Positions 25,826 to 34,759 of a DNA stretch of 64,000 nt are shown here, one piece after another. The notes under the pieces were generated by a model that did no database searches, was not told the DNA's origin, and saw nothing but the letters and a program-made list of their open reading frames with translations. A program made the translations under genes and the position numbers. The stretch's first letter is position 1. Each line of letters opens with the position of its first letter. The stretch lies in NCBI RefSeq assembly GCF_009914765.1, contig NZ_WYDS01000005.1, forward strand, positions 82,704 to 146,703. Reading direction: 5' to 3'. The stretch is from Halodesulfovibrio sp. MK-HDV. Lineage in GTDB: Bacteria; Desulfobacterota; Desulfovibrionia; Desulfovibrionales; Desulfovibrionaceae.

Positions 25826-25981
25826 TTAACTAGTAAAGCCGTGCTGCTTTGCATTATCCAAACATTCTTGTTTGCTTTTGTACCCTTGTGGAGAGGCACC
25901 AATAGTTTTGCCGCTGGCTGTTTTTCTGCGCCAACGCCATTCTTTTGCGTAATCTTTGTAGAAGTCCCACTTTTCATCCAT
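25826..25981 (-). CDS. DUF1508 (YegP-like) small protein
   Basis: A 51-residue protein with the DUF1508 pattern: a WDFYKDYAKEWRWRRKTASGK start, then the GASPQGYKSKQECLDNAKQHG finish. Family members usually carry one or two copies of this about 50-residue module; this has one. The function is unknown. The ATG at 25979-25981 is preceded by AGGAGAA, which decides it against a start ten codons upstream. It stands alone on the minus strand. Confidence 0.8.
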   Translation of the reverse strand: MDEKWDFYKDYAKEWRWRRKTASGKTIGASPQGYKSKQECLDNAKQHGFTS

Positions 25982-26129
25982 GCAGTTTTCTCCTGAAGTC
26001 AAGCTTCCCATTGTTATACGGGATATACTTCGGGACGATATTATATGCGTGGAGTTTTAGGGAAATGTGAGGGTGTGTAGAGCTTGAGGGACGTTGTAGA
26101 AAGGATATAGACGCAGTGTGAAAAGCATA

Positions 26130-26163
26130 AAAAAAAAGCTTACAGATTTCTCTGTAAGCTTTC
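26130..26163 (-). terminator. Terminator after tRNA-Ala
   Basis: On the minus strand AAGCTTACAGA and TCTGTAAGCTT form a stem followed by a long T run, 12 bp after the tRNA 3' end. Confidence 0.9.
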
Positions 26164-26174
26164 GAAGATCAATG

Positions 26175-26250
26175 TGGTGGAGCTAAACGGGATTGAACCG
26201 TTGACCTCTTGACTGCCAGTCAAGCGCTCTCCCAGCTGAGCTATAGCCCC
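26175..26250 (-). tRNA. tRNA-Ala (anticodon GGC)
   Basis: The 76-nt cloverleaf reads GGGGCTATAGCTCAGCTGG at the 5' end and has an encoded CCA. The acceptor stem GGGGCTA pairs with TAGCTCC with one G-U. The anticodon arm is CTTGA-CTGGCAG-TCAAG, giving GGC at positions 34-36 for Ala codon GCC. The T arm carries GGTTCAATCC. No integrase or direct-repeat att copy is nearby. Confidence 0.95.
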
Positions 26251-26466
26251 ACATTGTGTGAAGTCGGTGTTTATCGGACTGCGAGTGTTTTTGTCAATAT
26301 TAAAATGAAAAAAATCAAAAAAATAGGCGGAATAATCAGCAAAAAAGACCGTCGATAGTGAAAAACGGTAGTGTGTCAAAAAAATAGCAGAAAAAAGTAA
26401 AGGCAAGTTTCAGCATGCCGATATGCTTTGTAACTAAAGACGTTTTATCACCTATGGGGATAACCT

Positions 26467-26507
26467 CCCAAGAAAAGGCGACCTGTTGCGAGGCCGCCTT
26501 TTTTGGG
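26467..26507 (-). terminator. Terminator after the 157-residue hypothetical gene
   Basis: Minus-strand stem AAGGCGGCCTCGC and AGGTCGCCTT followed by TTCTTGGG. An outer CCCAA/TTGGG pairing extends the stem. Confidence 0.75.
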
Positions 26508-26540
26508 ATCTTCTGTTCAACATTCACGACAATGAGGACG

Positions 26541-27014
26541 TTAATTTGCAATAAGCTTTTGGAAAATAAGGTTGTATGTTGAGCGGATAGAAAGCGCCAA
26601 CTTTAGTGTGATGTGCTCTTTACGGTCAGATTCATTAACAAGTTGATCTGTTAAAAAATCCGCTACGTTTGAAAAGTTCGTCGTTCCATGTTCCGCAAGC
26701 AAAGTGTTGTACACTTCAACGCTACGGTACATCATCGTCGCATTTCCAGCAGCATCCATTTCCAGCTTTTTAACGTTGCAGTAATTTGCAAAATGGTTTT
26801 CATATTCATCGGGAAAAGATTGTTTTAACGCAAGCTTCCACAATGCATAAAACAGTGCAGTAAGTTCGTGTTTTGCTTTCTTTTTACGAAGAAAATGAAA
26901 TTTTCCCATCTCAAATACCGTGAGTTCGTTGCTTACATCGTATGTATCAAGCAGTGCGTCAAAATTTTCAAATAAATCTGATTCAGAGTAAGTCTTCAGC
27001 ACTAATTGCACCAT
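26541..27014 (-). CDS. Unrecognised 157-residue protein
   Basis: I do not recognise the family. The protein is soluble, mostly helical in appearance and without a signal peptide: it starts MVQLVLKTYSESDLFENFDALLDTY, has a basic patch FLRKKKAKHEL and a C-terminal helix-like LALSIRSTYNLIFQKL. It follows the DEAD-box helicase gene by 21 bp on the same strand and has its own terminator after it. It is therefore probably the last gene of a two-gene transcript and might be linked to RNA metabolism, but nothing in the sequence shows this. Confidence 0.7.
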   Translation of the reverse strand: MVQLVLKTYSESDLFENFDALLDTYDVSNELTVFEMGKFHFLRKKKAKHELTALFYALWKLALKQSFPDEYENHFANYCNVKKLEMDAAGNATMMYRSVEVYNTLLAEHGTTNFSNVADFLTDQLVNESDRKEHITLKLALSIRSTYNLIFQKLIAN

Positions 27015-27035
27015 CCTGTAAGAAGTAATGAATAA

Positions 27036-28598
27036 TTAGTCGGCGCTGTTCTGTGTAGGTTTTCTGCGGCGTGGACGAGTATGGCGTCGCTGCTGCCCCT
27101 GAGTATTGCGCTGTTCTTTTTGACCATTGCTATCCTGCTTTTTTTCCTTGGCAGCTTCTGGAGCTGGTGGAGGAGTGTGCAGGGTTTGCTGGTACAGATC
27201 GTCGAGGAGCTGTGCGGCCAGAAGAAGCTGTTCGTCATCTTGAGCAAGCTCTTTAAGAAGCGGAATAAACCGTTTCATACGTTCTTTTTCAAGGTTGGTT
27301 TTATCGCGGAGACTACCTTCCAGCATTGCTGTCAGACGTAGACCTGCAACCTTAGCAACGTCTTCGTCTGTAGGTGTTTCGCGTTCCTGAAGAGAAATTT
27401 TGTAATGGGCACCGATGCGCTTCAACTCCAGCTTCTGCATAATATCTACAAGAGATATTACTTCGCCGCTGGCACCAGCACGGCCTGTACGGCCTGCACG
27501 GTGAATGTATGATTCACGATCTTCCGGTGGTTCATATAAAATTACGTGGGAAAGATCCGGGATGTCGATACCGCGTGCTGCAACGTCTGTTGCTACGAGG
27601 AAGCGAACACGGCCTTCACGCAGTTTTGTAAGAACCTGTTCTCGTTTGGACTGAGAAAGGTCGGCAGAAAGTTCGTCTGCATCATAGCCGAAGCCTTTGA
27701 GGACTGCTGCTACGTAATGCACGTTGGCTTTTGTGTTACAGAAGATAATGGCGGAAGATGGGTTTTCTACTTCCATTACGCGAACAAGCACACGGTCTTT
27801 ATCCATTGGTTTTGCGTTGTAGAATACGTGTGGCGTATCAATAACGTGTACCTGCTGGTGTGAAAGACTCAGCATGGAAGGTTTGTGCATGAACTCCCCT
27901 GCGAGCTGGATAACGCGCGGAGGATAGGTTGCGGAAAGAAGGAATGTAGAACGGCTACGGGGCAGGTATCCTTTGATTTGAACCATGTCCGGGTAGAACC
28001 CGATGGAAAGCATTCTGTCTGCTTCGTCAAATACAAGAATACGCGCTTTTGAAAGATCCAATGTGCGGCGGATAAGGTGGTCAAGTACGCGACCTGGTGT
28101 GCCGATGATAACATGGGCGCCACTGTTGAGCTTATCTACCTGTTTTCCGTATCCGACGCCGCCGTATACTGCGCAGGAAGTGATTCCGGTGCCTTCAAAA
28201 AGGGTGGCTGCTTCGTATTCAACCTGCAAAGCGAGTTCGCGGGTAGGAACAAGTACGAGCATCTGCGCATGTTTTTTGGAGGTGTCTACTCGATCCAACG
28301 CAGGAAGGATATATGCACCAGTTTTACCGCTACCAGTGCGGGACTGAATCATAATATCTCTGCGAGCAAGCTGGTACGGCATAGCATGTGCCTGAACAGG
28401 CATAAGCTTATTCCATCCTGCACGAGCGCAGGCTTCGCGGACTCTTTCAGGAAGATCTTCCAGTGTGATTGGTGGCAGCGCATCTTCCGGTTCAGTGATG
28501 CCGGAAATCTCCGCGGCAATTCTATCCGCAGGGTCTACGAATTTCTTTTGTTTTGCTGGGGCATCTTCTGAAGCGCTGTTGCGAGGGTCGTCTGTCAT
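27036..28598 (-). CDS. DEAD-box ATP-dependent RNA helicase
   Basis: Unwinds structured RNA, for ribosome assembly or mRNA decay; the target is unknown. The 520 residues hold the full motif set: the Q motif region PVQAHAMPYQLA, Walker A SRTGSGKTGAY, PTRELALQ, TPGRVLDHL, DEAD (LVFDEADRML), SAT (LLSATYP), and motif VI HRAGRTGRAG. The N-terminus adds about 60 charged residues and the C-terminus a basic Gln/Arg-rich tail (HTRPRRRKPTQ) of the sort that binds RNA non-specifically. It resembles RhlE/CshA-type helicases but cannot be assigned to one subfamily. It lies upstream of an unrecognised 157-residue gene. Confidence 0.94.
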   Translation of the reverse strand: MTDDPRNSASEDAPAKQKKFVDPADRIAAEISGITEPEDALPPITLEDLPERVREACARAGWNKLMPVQAHAMPYQLARRDIMIQSRTGSGKTGAYILPALDRVDTSKKHAQMLVLVPTRELALQVEYEAATLFEGTGITSCAVYGGVGYGKQVDKLNSGAHVIIGTPGRVLDHLIRRTLDLSKARILVFDEADRMLSIGFYPDMVQIKGYLPRSRSTFLLSATYPPRVIQLAGEFMHKPSMLSLSHQQVHVIDTPHVFYNAKPMDKDRVLVRVMEVENPSSAIIFCNTKANVHYVAAVLKGFGYDADELSADLSQSKREQVLTKLREGRVRFLVATDVAARGIDIPDLSHVILYEPPEDRESYIHRAGRTGRAGASGEVISLVDIMQKLELKRIGAHYKISLQERETPTDEDVAKVAGLRLTAMLEGSLRDKTNLEKERMKRFIPLLKELAQDDEQLLLAAQLLDDLYQQTLHTPPPAPEAAKEKKQDSNGQKEQRNTQGQQRRHTRPRRRKPTQNSAD

Positions 28599-28719
28599 TG
28601 TACATCCTGTCAGTCAATAAAGACTGTAATTAGCAAAAGTCAAAGTACCACAGAACACTATAGCAACTGTAGTGGATTACTGCAACTTGCTGAAAAGTTA
28701 GTTAATAAAGAATAGTGAT

Positions 28720-29367
28720 CTATGTGGTTGCGGCAAGGATCGCCAAAGCATTCACTGTTGCGGCTGCAAGTGGCGAACCACCCTTTCGTCCGCGAATGGT
28801 TATATAAGGAACAGTAGATTGTGCAAGAAGTATTTCTTTGGATTCAGCGGCATTAACGAAGCCGACAGGCATTCCTACTATGAGTGCAGGAGGTGTTCCG
28901 CCGTTTTCTAAGTGCTGCATAAGCCGGATTAAAGCTGTCGGTGCATTGCCGATAACCATGATAGAATCGCCGATTTCCGGAGCTGCTGCATCCATTGCAG
29001 CCTGTGCACGGGTAGAGCCGGTTTCCTGTGCTTTTTCTACAACGTCAGGACGGTTGAGCAGGCACTGTGTTGTGCAGCCGAACGGCGTTGTGCGTCGAAC
29101 AGGAATACCAGAGCGCGCCATTTCTGTATCCGTAAAAATTGTACAGCCGTTTTTGATTGCGTTCACACCCGCAGCAATAGCTTCAGGGTGGATTATAATA
29201 TGGTTCAGCAAATCAAAATCCGCAGTGGTGTGGATAAGGCGACGGGCGATAGTCCATGTGTCACCGGCAAAAGGACGCGGTTCCGGCACTTCGCTGTCGA
29301 TAATTTCAAAAGAGCGTTGCTCAATGTTGTCTGGCGAAAAATATGGTTGCAACGGAGTCTTAGTCAT
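28720..29367 (-). CDS. cbiC: Precorrin-8X/cobalt-precorrin-8 methylmutase
   Basis: Moves the C-11 methyl group to C-12 to give (cob)yrinic acid, in cobalamin synthesis. The 215 residues match CobH/CbiC. Recognisable segments are SFEIIDSEVPEPRPF, the substrate-site RRLIHTTADFD with the catalytic His, NGCTIFTDTEMARSGI, and the C-terminal VGMPVGFVNAAESKE with GRKGGSPLAAATVNAL. It overlaps cbiA by 8 bp (ATGACTAA), giving translational coupling of two consecutive enzymes. I use the anaerobic-pathway name because the organism appears anaerobic. No cobalamin riboswitch could be recognised upstream of the pair. Confidence 0.93.
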   Translation of the reverse strand: MTKTPLQPYFSPDNIEQRSFEIIDSEVPEPRPFAGDTWTIARRLIHTTADFDLLNHIIIHPEAIAAGVNAIKNGCTIFTDTEMARSGIPVRRTTPFGCTTQCLLNRPDVVEKAQETGSTRAQAAMDAAAPEIGDSIMVIGNAPTALIRLMQHLENGGTPPALIVGMPVGFVNAAESKEILLAQSTVPYITIRGRKGGSPLAAATVNALAILAATT

Positions 29368-30754
29368 GGAGATCCCTTGTTCGTAAGCAAGCTTCTACAA
29401 TGGCTTTTGCAACGGACGGTTGCGAAGCAAAGTGTAAATGTACATATGAGCCGACTGTGTTTTGTGTGGCATAGCCGGAGGTTGATGTTTCTGAGCCTTT
29501 TCTATCAGTCACTTTGTAGAGTGAGGCGTGTGCAGTGCTTTCTTCTGTAAATGAGTAGTGAAACTCGTGACCGCGCGCTGTAGTGCCTTTGTTACCTAAA
29601 ATGGAGTCAGCAGTTGTTGTTATTTCTCTGTAGCCAAGCGCTCTGTGTCGTTTGTCCATAGTGCAATGTATGTTGAATACGTCACACATGGGGTATGTGG
29701 CTGCTTCGGTTGTAATTTGTTGTGCAAGGTACATAAAGCCGCCGCATTCGGCGTACACAGGGTTTCCGGATTTAGAGAATGTGCGGATGGAAGAACGCAT
29801 AGAGGCGTTGAGTCCCAACCGCTCTGCATATAATTCAGGATAGCCCCCCGGCAAGTATAATCCATCAATTTTTTTTGGCAGAGCTGTATCTGCAAGCGGT
29901 GAAAAGTGGACAATTTCAGCACCGTTTTCTTCAAGAATGCGTAAATTATCCGGATAGCAAAAGCAGAAGGCCGCATCTTTGGCCACCGCAATGCGCACCT
30001 TTTTCCGCGATGCCGACTTGCTATGCTTTTTTGGGGGAGTTGAAAATTTATGTTCCGGCAGTTGAGAAAGCATCTGATCAAAATCAATGTTTTCTTCTGC
30101 CCAGTCAGCAAGCGCTGTAATGCGCTCTGCGTTGAGAACACCTTCTTCCGCCGTGATCAGTCCGAGATGGCGCGAAGGAAGGGTAATGGCATCATTACGC
30201 GGCATACAACCGGCAAGCAGAATGTCCGGACAGTATGTCTTCATAGCTTCGCGGACAAGTGATGTGTGGTTCGGACTGCTCACCCTGTTAGCAATGCATC
30301 CTATGAAGGTAAGCTCGGGATCGAGAGTTGTAAAGCCATGGGCAATGGCAGCAAAGGATCGAGCCATGGAACGGCCGTCAATAACCAGCAGTACCTGCGC
30401 GTTGAGCCATTTAGCAATCTGTGCAGTTGAGCCTGCGTCCTCGCTGCCGCTGGCTCCGTCGAAGAGCCCCATGACTCCTTCGATAACTGCAATGTCGGGC
30501 GATGTCTTTTTTGCAGGAGACATGGCGTTTTCGTAGGCGGCGATACAGGCTTTCTTTGAAAGCATCCATCCATCAAGGTTAATGCTTGCATTGCCTGTGA
30601 CAACAGCATGCAGTCCGGGGTCAATAAAGTCTGGCCCGCATTTAAACGGCTGAACATTGAGTCCCCGGCGTGTAAGAGCTGCCATAACAGCAAGGCTGAT
30701 GAGTGTTTTACCACTGCCGCTTTGTGTACCGCCAATTACGATGGTTTTTGTCAT
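29360..30754 (-). CDS. cbiA: Cobyrinate a,c-diamide synthase
   Basis: ATP- and glutamine-dependent amidation of the a and c carboxylates of cobyrinate. The 464 residues have an N-terminal dethiobiotin-synthetase-like domain with the P-loop IGGTQSGSGKTLIS and PFKCGPDFIDPGLH. The C-terminal glutamine amidotransferase domain has GLYLPGGYPELYAE and the nucleophile Cys in VYAECGGFMYL. The final HxH-type triad residue is in HLHFAS. AGGAG lies upstream; I chose the ATG at 30754, but a GTG two codons earlier is also possible. It is translationally coupled to cbiC. Other cob genes are not in the window. Confidence 0.93.
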   Translation of the reverse strand: MTKTIVIGGTQSGSGKTLISLAVMAALTRRGLNVQPFKCGPDFIDPGLHAVVTGNASINLDGWMLSKKACIAAYENAMSPAKKTSPDIAVIEGVMGLFDGASGSEDAGSTAQIAKWLNAQVLLVIDGRSMARSFAAIAHGFTTLDPELTFIGCIANRVSSPNHTSLVREAMKTYCPDILLAGCMPRNDAITLPSRHLGLITAEEGVLNAERITALADWAEENIDFDQMLSQLPEHKFSTPPKKHSKSASRKKVRIAVAKDAAFCFCYPDNLRILEENGAEIVHFSPLADTALPKKIDGLYLPGGYPELYAERLGLNASMRSSIRTFSKSGNPVYAECGGFMYLAQQITTEAATYPMCDVFNIHCTMDKRHRALGYREITTTADSILGNKGTTARGHEFHYSFTEESTAHASLYKVTDRKGSETSTSGYATQNTVGSYVHLHFASQPSVAKAIVEACLRTRDLHD

Positions 30755-30760
30755 ATGCAC

Positions 30761-31674
30761 AATTCTCCTGAAAATGTTGCAGCATATTAGGGTGTAGATG
30801 ATTTTTGACAGGTACGCAGAAACGCACTTCTTAAGACATAGAGTCTATAGAAAATCTAAACAAGATAGAAGCTGTTTAACGATGTGCGAGGACATCTTTG
30901 TAAATGATTTGAGATGTAAACTCTGTTTAGTGTGATGAAAAGCAAGAAACTTGAATCGCTAACAAATTGTGTATGAAGACGAAAAAATAGTTCATTGTGC
31001 TATATATAGTTACGTTTGTATAACATTCCAGAGAACTTACATCGAAAGATTGTGTTGTCTGTTGTTATAGCTACAGACAATGCTAAGTGAAAATATATAC
31101 AAACATATGAGTTGGGGATTCGGCTCCATGAATAGTGAGTGATTTCGATATCTTTTTTTTCTTTTTCTACTGGTTTGGCAGAACAATGAACATGTCTTTA
31201 TAAAAAGTAACAATGCTAGAATGAAGGTTGTTATGCTTTTTTTGTAATAGAAAAAATGTGTGGTCATGCAGAAGAGGAATTTTAACTCAAAAAAACATTT
31301 TCCATTACTAATGAATATAAAAATGCATAGAAAATTGAAAAGTTAACATGTTTATAGATGTCACCATTATGCTTACTGTTGCTTCAACTGTACAATGTAC
31401 AGTAATGTTGCATTTATGATGATAGAAAAGTGTAATTTGTCTGTGATAGTATTATAAAAAAAACTGCAAAAAATTCTATTGTGTGCATATGCAGTTCTGT
31501 AGTATATCTTCGGTGCATTTAACATGAGTTTAATAGTGCTTATGTGCGATTTAGTAGTTCTCTCAAGTCGACATTTGAATATGTAAATCGTGCTTCGGCG
31601 ATACTATTTTAAATATTTTTTCATTTTCTGGGTATAATACTTGTTCATTTAATGGATAGGAGGGGTAGTTTTAC
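30761..31674. other. 900-bp AT-rich gene-free region upstream of mucR
   Basis: Visibly richer in A and T than the rest of the window, with many runs such as TTTTTTTCTTTTTC and AAAAAAAACTG. A 76-codon minus-strand frame at 31037-31267 has odd composition and no ribosome site, so I do not call it. MucR/Ros proteins bind AT-rich DNA, so this may be a control region, possibly autoregulatory (inference). Confidence 0.6.
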
Positions 31675-32061
31675 ATGGAAAGTTATTTGAAGGAAGCTCT
31701 GGAGATTGTCAAAGCACAAGCTAGTGTACGGACAATGACAGAAGAAGAAATCACAACAATGGTTCGTAAGCTTGCTGGGGGAATTAAGGAAATTAGTGCA
31801 AGCTGCTCCGTTGATGATGATTCTACAAGTAAGATGATTGATCCTAAAAAGGCGATTAAGGAAAAATCAATTACATGTGTTGAATGTGGAAAGTCCTTTA
31901 AAATAATAACAAAAAAACATCTTGCAACACACGAACTTACACCAGAAGAGTACCGTGCACGTTGTGGATATAAGAAAAACACTCCGTTGGTTTGCAAGTC
32001 ACTCCAGCGAGAGCGTCGAAAGAAGATGAAAGACATGAGACTGTGGGAACGCAGGACATAG
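31675..32061 (+). CDS. mucR: MucR/Ros-type zinc-finger transcription regulator
   Basis: A 128-residue DNA-binding regulator. In alphaproteobacteria MucR/Ros proteins act as H-NS-like silencers that bind AT-rich DNA and control exopolysaccharide, motility and other traits. The C2H2-like finger is CVECGKSFKIITKKHLATH at about residues 62-81, followed by the family block LTPEEYRARCGYKKNTPLVCKSLQRERRKK. The N-terminus, MESYLKEALEIVKAQASVRTMTEEEI, corresponds to the oligomerisation part of the family. AGGAGGGG precedes the ATG at 31675. It is monocistronic with a strong terminator and has a long AT-rich region upstream. Confidence 0.9.
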   Translation: MESYLKEALEIVKAQASVRTMTEEEITTMVRKLAGGIKEISASCSVDDDSTSKMIDPKKAIKEKSITCVECGKSFKIITKKHLATHELTPEEYRARCGYKKNTPLVCKSLQRERRKKMKDMRLWERRT

Positions 32062-32078
32062 ACAGAATCTGAGAGTGT

Positions 32079-32107
32079 AAAAAAAGGGTCATTTGACCCT
32101 TTTTTTA
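32079..32107. terminator. Terminator between mucR and the CheW-like gene
   Basis: AAAAAGGGTCA and TGACCCTTTTTTT, usable in both directions. Confidence 0.88.
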
Positions 32108-32288
32108 CGCAAAGTTATTGAGAAAGAATACAGTTAGTATTGTCTAGCTGTGAGAGTCGTATTGAAGAAGCTATAAAATTGAAAAAAGTATTGTTACAGT
32201 ACTTTTAAAGTGCTTGGGCGTGCCGACACAGTGATTTCTAGGGGATATGAAGGAGAGTCTACGGATCTCCCTATATATGAAACCGGTT

Positions 32289-32819
32289 TTATGTGAGTTC
32301 TGCCACAGAAAAAAGTGTGGACTCGTTTAAAAGACGTATGCGCACACCTGCTCGGTAGAGTTCTTCACTCACAAATTTTCGAATAGCTTCCCGAGACTGT
32401 GTGTATGCTGCCGAATTTTGTCCCAACTGATTGTTTTTAGCTGAGCAAGTACTGAATGGAATATTTTTTCGCTTGATTGTCTCAGAACTTTTGTACTGAA
32501 CAATTTTTCCGAATCTCTCAACAAGTAAAGCTAGTTGCATTGTTTCGTCTTCAATAATAGTATTGATGATGATTGCCGGATGATGAACGCGGATGGACGG
32601 CGCTGCAAGGCAAAGCTTTTTGCTTATGTCCAGTACGGAAATTGTTTCAGAGCCATAGGTCAAGATACCTGCCATAAAGGCAGGTGCTTTGGGTACTCTG
32701 GTGATGTGTTCGGGATAAATGACTTCGTGCAGAAGGTGCAGCGGAAGTCCGAACGTTTCGGAGCCGGCAGAAAAAGTAAATATTTTTTTAAACGCCTGTG
32801 GGCTGGTCTGGGTAAGCAT
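32289..32819 (-). CDS. Orphan CheW-like protein
   Basis: A 176-residue CheW-domain protein. The domain starts at FKKIFTFSAGSETFGLPLHLLHEVI, continues through PAFMAGILTYGSETISVLDISKKL and ends around MQLALLVERFGKIVQY. The pattern matches CheW adaptors that link chemoreceptors to CheA. About 50 residues after the domain (KRKNIPFSTCSAKNN to the end) extend it beyond ordinary CheW length. No cheA, cheY or receptor gene is adjacent; the nearest chemoreceptor is at 39.9 kb. I chose the ATG at 32817-32819; a GTG three codons upstream is also possible. Confidence 0.82.
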   Translation of the reverse strand: MLTQTSPQAFKKIFTFSAGSETFGLPLHLLHEVIYPEHITRVPKAPAFMAGILTYGSETISVLDISKKLCLAAPSIRVHHPAIIINTIIEDETMQLALLVERFGKIVQYKSSETIKRKNIPFSTCSAKNNQLGQNSAAYTQSREAIRKFVSEELYRAGVRIRLLNESTLFSVAELT

Positions 32820-33142
32820 ATTTTGCACCGTGTATTTCTTTGAAGTGTGGGTGTTGTATCGTAGTTTTGGTGCTTTGAAAACTAGTAGCTTTTTCTGATA
32901 ACATTATGAAACGACAATGAATTTTTTAACAAAATTCTTTTTGTAAAGGTTACATACTGATTTGATTGAGAAATCAAACAAAAGAACTTTGATAGTCATA
33001 ACATACCGTTATTTTTCCTGAATGCAGGGCTCTCTGAGCCTTTTCAAAAATGGAAAAATGTTCTAGATAAAAGGCGCCAACAGACTATCTCTTTCCCTTA
33101 CTCGGCCGGTCGGGTTTAACACCAGTATCAGGAAGGTGTGCC
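32820..33142. other. Promoter region of the rnf operon
   Basis: About 320 bp between divergent genes, AT-rich in its first half. No clear sigma-54 element or operator was found; a long leader before the TTG start at 33143 is likely. Confidence 0.4.
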
Positions 33143-33544
33143 TTGCCAACGAGATACTTTCCAATCGCAATTTTTACTGCGATTCTTATTGCCGTTACAT
33201 GCTACGGCTTTTTGCGTCCCGCAGAAACTGCGGCCGTACCTATGCGTGTGCTGTTAGATAACAGCGCAGGGATGGTTATTTTTGACCATGCCAAACACGT
33301 AGATGAGTACGGTGCAGGCTGTGTGGAGTGCCATCATGAGCTTTCAGACGAAGTTGATGATGATGGCAATCTACCGGACGACGCTGAGCCTACATCATGT
33401 GCCGACTGCCATTCTAAAGTTTCCGATGATCCGGATGTACCTAACTTGATGGATGCTTATCATCAGTCTTGTATGGGTTGTCACGAAGAAAACGGTTCTG
33501 GTCCTTACGAAAAAGATCAGTGTAACCAGTGTCATTTCAAATAG
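33143..33544 (+). CDS. Periplasmic tetrahaem cytochrome c3-type protein of the rnf operon
   Basis: A 133-residue exported multihaem cytochrome expected to exchange electrons with the Rnf complex on the periplasmic side. A signal/anchor helix covers residues 6-30 (FPIAIFTAILIAVTCYGF). Four haem-c sites follow: CVECHH, CADCH, CMGCH and CNQCH. The axial-ligand pattern FDHAKHV is seen before the first, as in class III cytochromes. The start is a TTG at 33143, supported by AGGAAGG upstream. It lies 9 bp before rnfC. In D. vulgaris, as I recall, the matching position holds a larger decahaem cytochrome, so the haem number appears to vary between relatives. Confidence 0.88.
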   Translation: MPTRYFPIAIFTAILIAVTCYGFLRPAETAAVPMRVLLDNSAGMVIFDHAKHVDEYGAGCVECHHELSDEVDDDGNLPDDAEPTSCADCHSKVSDDPDVPNLMDAYHQSCMGCHEENGSGPYEKDQCNQCHFK

Positions 33545-33553
33545 GGATGTCTT

Positions 33554-34750
33554 ATGAATAAGAATATTTTCATTCTGACTCATGGGGACACAGGAGCATT
33601 TGAGACTGGTACAGTTCCTTTCGAAGTGCGCATTCCCCTTAACGGACATGGTAAAAAATCGGTAAAGAAAAAAGCAGAAGTATACCCGGGGCTTCTTGTG
33701 GCAGACCACGAGAACGCTAAAAGCGGTGATATGCATTCTGGCATTACCGGTATTGTAACTGAAGTTACAGACACTCACATCACCATCAAAGCACAAGAAC
33801 TTGCTGCTCCGGCGGAAGGTGAAGATCCTAAACCTACGGGTGTGGAACCTGTTGCTCTTGCTTCTTTGGAAGACGCTGAGCTACAGGCTGCGCTTAAAGG
33901 TTTGGGCGTGGACGTTCGTCCGCTCATCAAACGCTGTGATTTGCTTATTGTTAATGCGTTGAACCCTGAACCGGGTATCTCTTACGCAGAAAGCATGCTT
34001 GTACACGCAAAAAGTACCATCAATGCCGGCCTTGATATGCTCAAGCGCCTTTCCCCTGCTGCTAGAACCGTTGTAGCTTTGCCTACCGCTTCTACTGCAA
34101 CATTTGATGGTTCAGACATCGCCTTTATCAACCCTCAGTATCCTAACAGCCTTGATGAACTGCTTGTTGCCAACATTACCGGCAAAGAAAGCATGAAGGG
34201 CGTAAATGTTGTTGACCTGCATGCGCTCTATAATCTGGGTGCAGTCGCAGAAAGCGGCATGCCTCTTACACACACTGTTGTTTGTGTAGAAGGTAAAAAC
34301 ATCGTTGCACCAATTGGTACCCCTGTAGGTGCGTTGCTGAAAGAAGCTTCTATCGAAGTAGCAGACGGCGACACAGTTATTGTGGGCGGCCCAATGCGCG
34401 GTGAAGCCACAGGTGATTTGAACAAAGGCATTGGTAAAAATACCAACGCACTGTTTGTAATGCCTGCAGGTAGTACTGAACCGATTTCCGACCATGCCTG
34501 TTTTAGTTGTGGCGCATGCATAGAGCATTGCCCGTCACGCATTCAGCCGAATATGATTTCCCGATATGTTGAATTCAACGAGCTTGATTTCTGCCGTCAG
34601 GAAAACATTGGCGCATGTATGGAATGTGGATTGTGTACTTACTACTGTCCGGCTCGTCGTCCGATGCTCCAGTTCATCCGTCTTGGAAAACACAAAATAG
34701 CCCTTGAAGAATCACAGGTTACGGCTTGTGCTCTGCAGGTTGAAGAGTAG
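33554..34750 (+). CDS. rnfC: Rnf complex subunit C
   Basis: Peripheral cytoplasmic Fe-S/flavin subunit that takes electrons from NADH in the ferredoxin:NAD+ oxidoreductase Rnf complex. The 398 residues are near the compact RnfC length. The N-terminal part has FEVRIPLNGHGKKSV and DVRPLIKRCDLLIVNALNPEPGI. Two 4Fe-4S motifs lie near the C-terminus: CFSCGACIEHCPSRIQP near residue 315 and CMECGLCTYYCPARRP near residue 357. The typical NADH/FMN-binding centre is less easy to mark by eye. Second gene of the operon, 9 bp after the cytochrome and 9 bp before rnfD. Confidence 0.93.
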   Translation: MNKNIFILTHGDTGAFETGTVPFEVRIPLNGHGKKSVKKKAEVYPGLLVADHENAKSGDMHSGITGIVTEVTDTHITIKAQELAAPAEGEDPKPTGVEPVALASLEDAELQAALKGLGVDVRPLIKRCDLLIVNALNPEPGISYAESMLVHAKSTINAGLDMLKRLSPAARTVVALPTASTATFDGSDIAFINPQYPNSLDELLVANITGKESMKGVNVVDLHALYNLGAVAESGMPLTHTVVCVEGKNIVAPIGTPVGALLKEASIEVADGDTVIVGGPMRGEATGDLNKGIGKNTNALFVMPAGSTEPISDHACFSCGACIEHCPSRIQPNMISRYVEFNELDFCRQENIGACMECGLCTYYCPARRPMLQFIRLGKHKIALEESQVTACALQVEE

Positions 34751-34759
34751 GGGGATACT

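Noticed and set aside
26175..26250. tRNA-Ala as an integration site for a genomic island
   Set aside because: No integrase on either side and no second copy of the tRNA 3' end in the window.
28838..29386. Long antisense frame opposite cbiC
   Set aside because: Shadow of the strongly supported cbiC gene. Similar antisense frames over carB, asnS, glnN and the tRNA thiolase were dropped for the same reason.
30755..31100. Possible cobalamin riboswitch upstream of cbiA-cbiC
   Set aside because: None of the conserved cobalamin-riboswitch words or its paired helices could be found on the minus strand.
31037..31267. 76-codon minus-strand frame in the AT-rich region before mucR
   Set aside because: No ribosome site, composition dominated by Phe, Lys, Ser and Tyr as expected from AT-rich DNA, and no family character.
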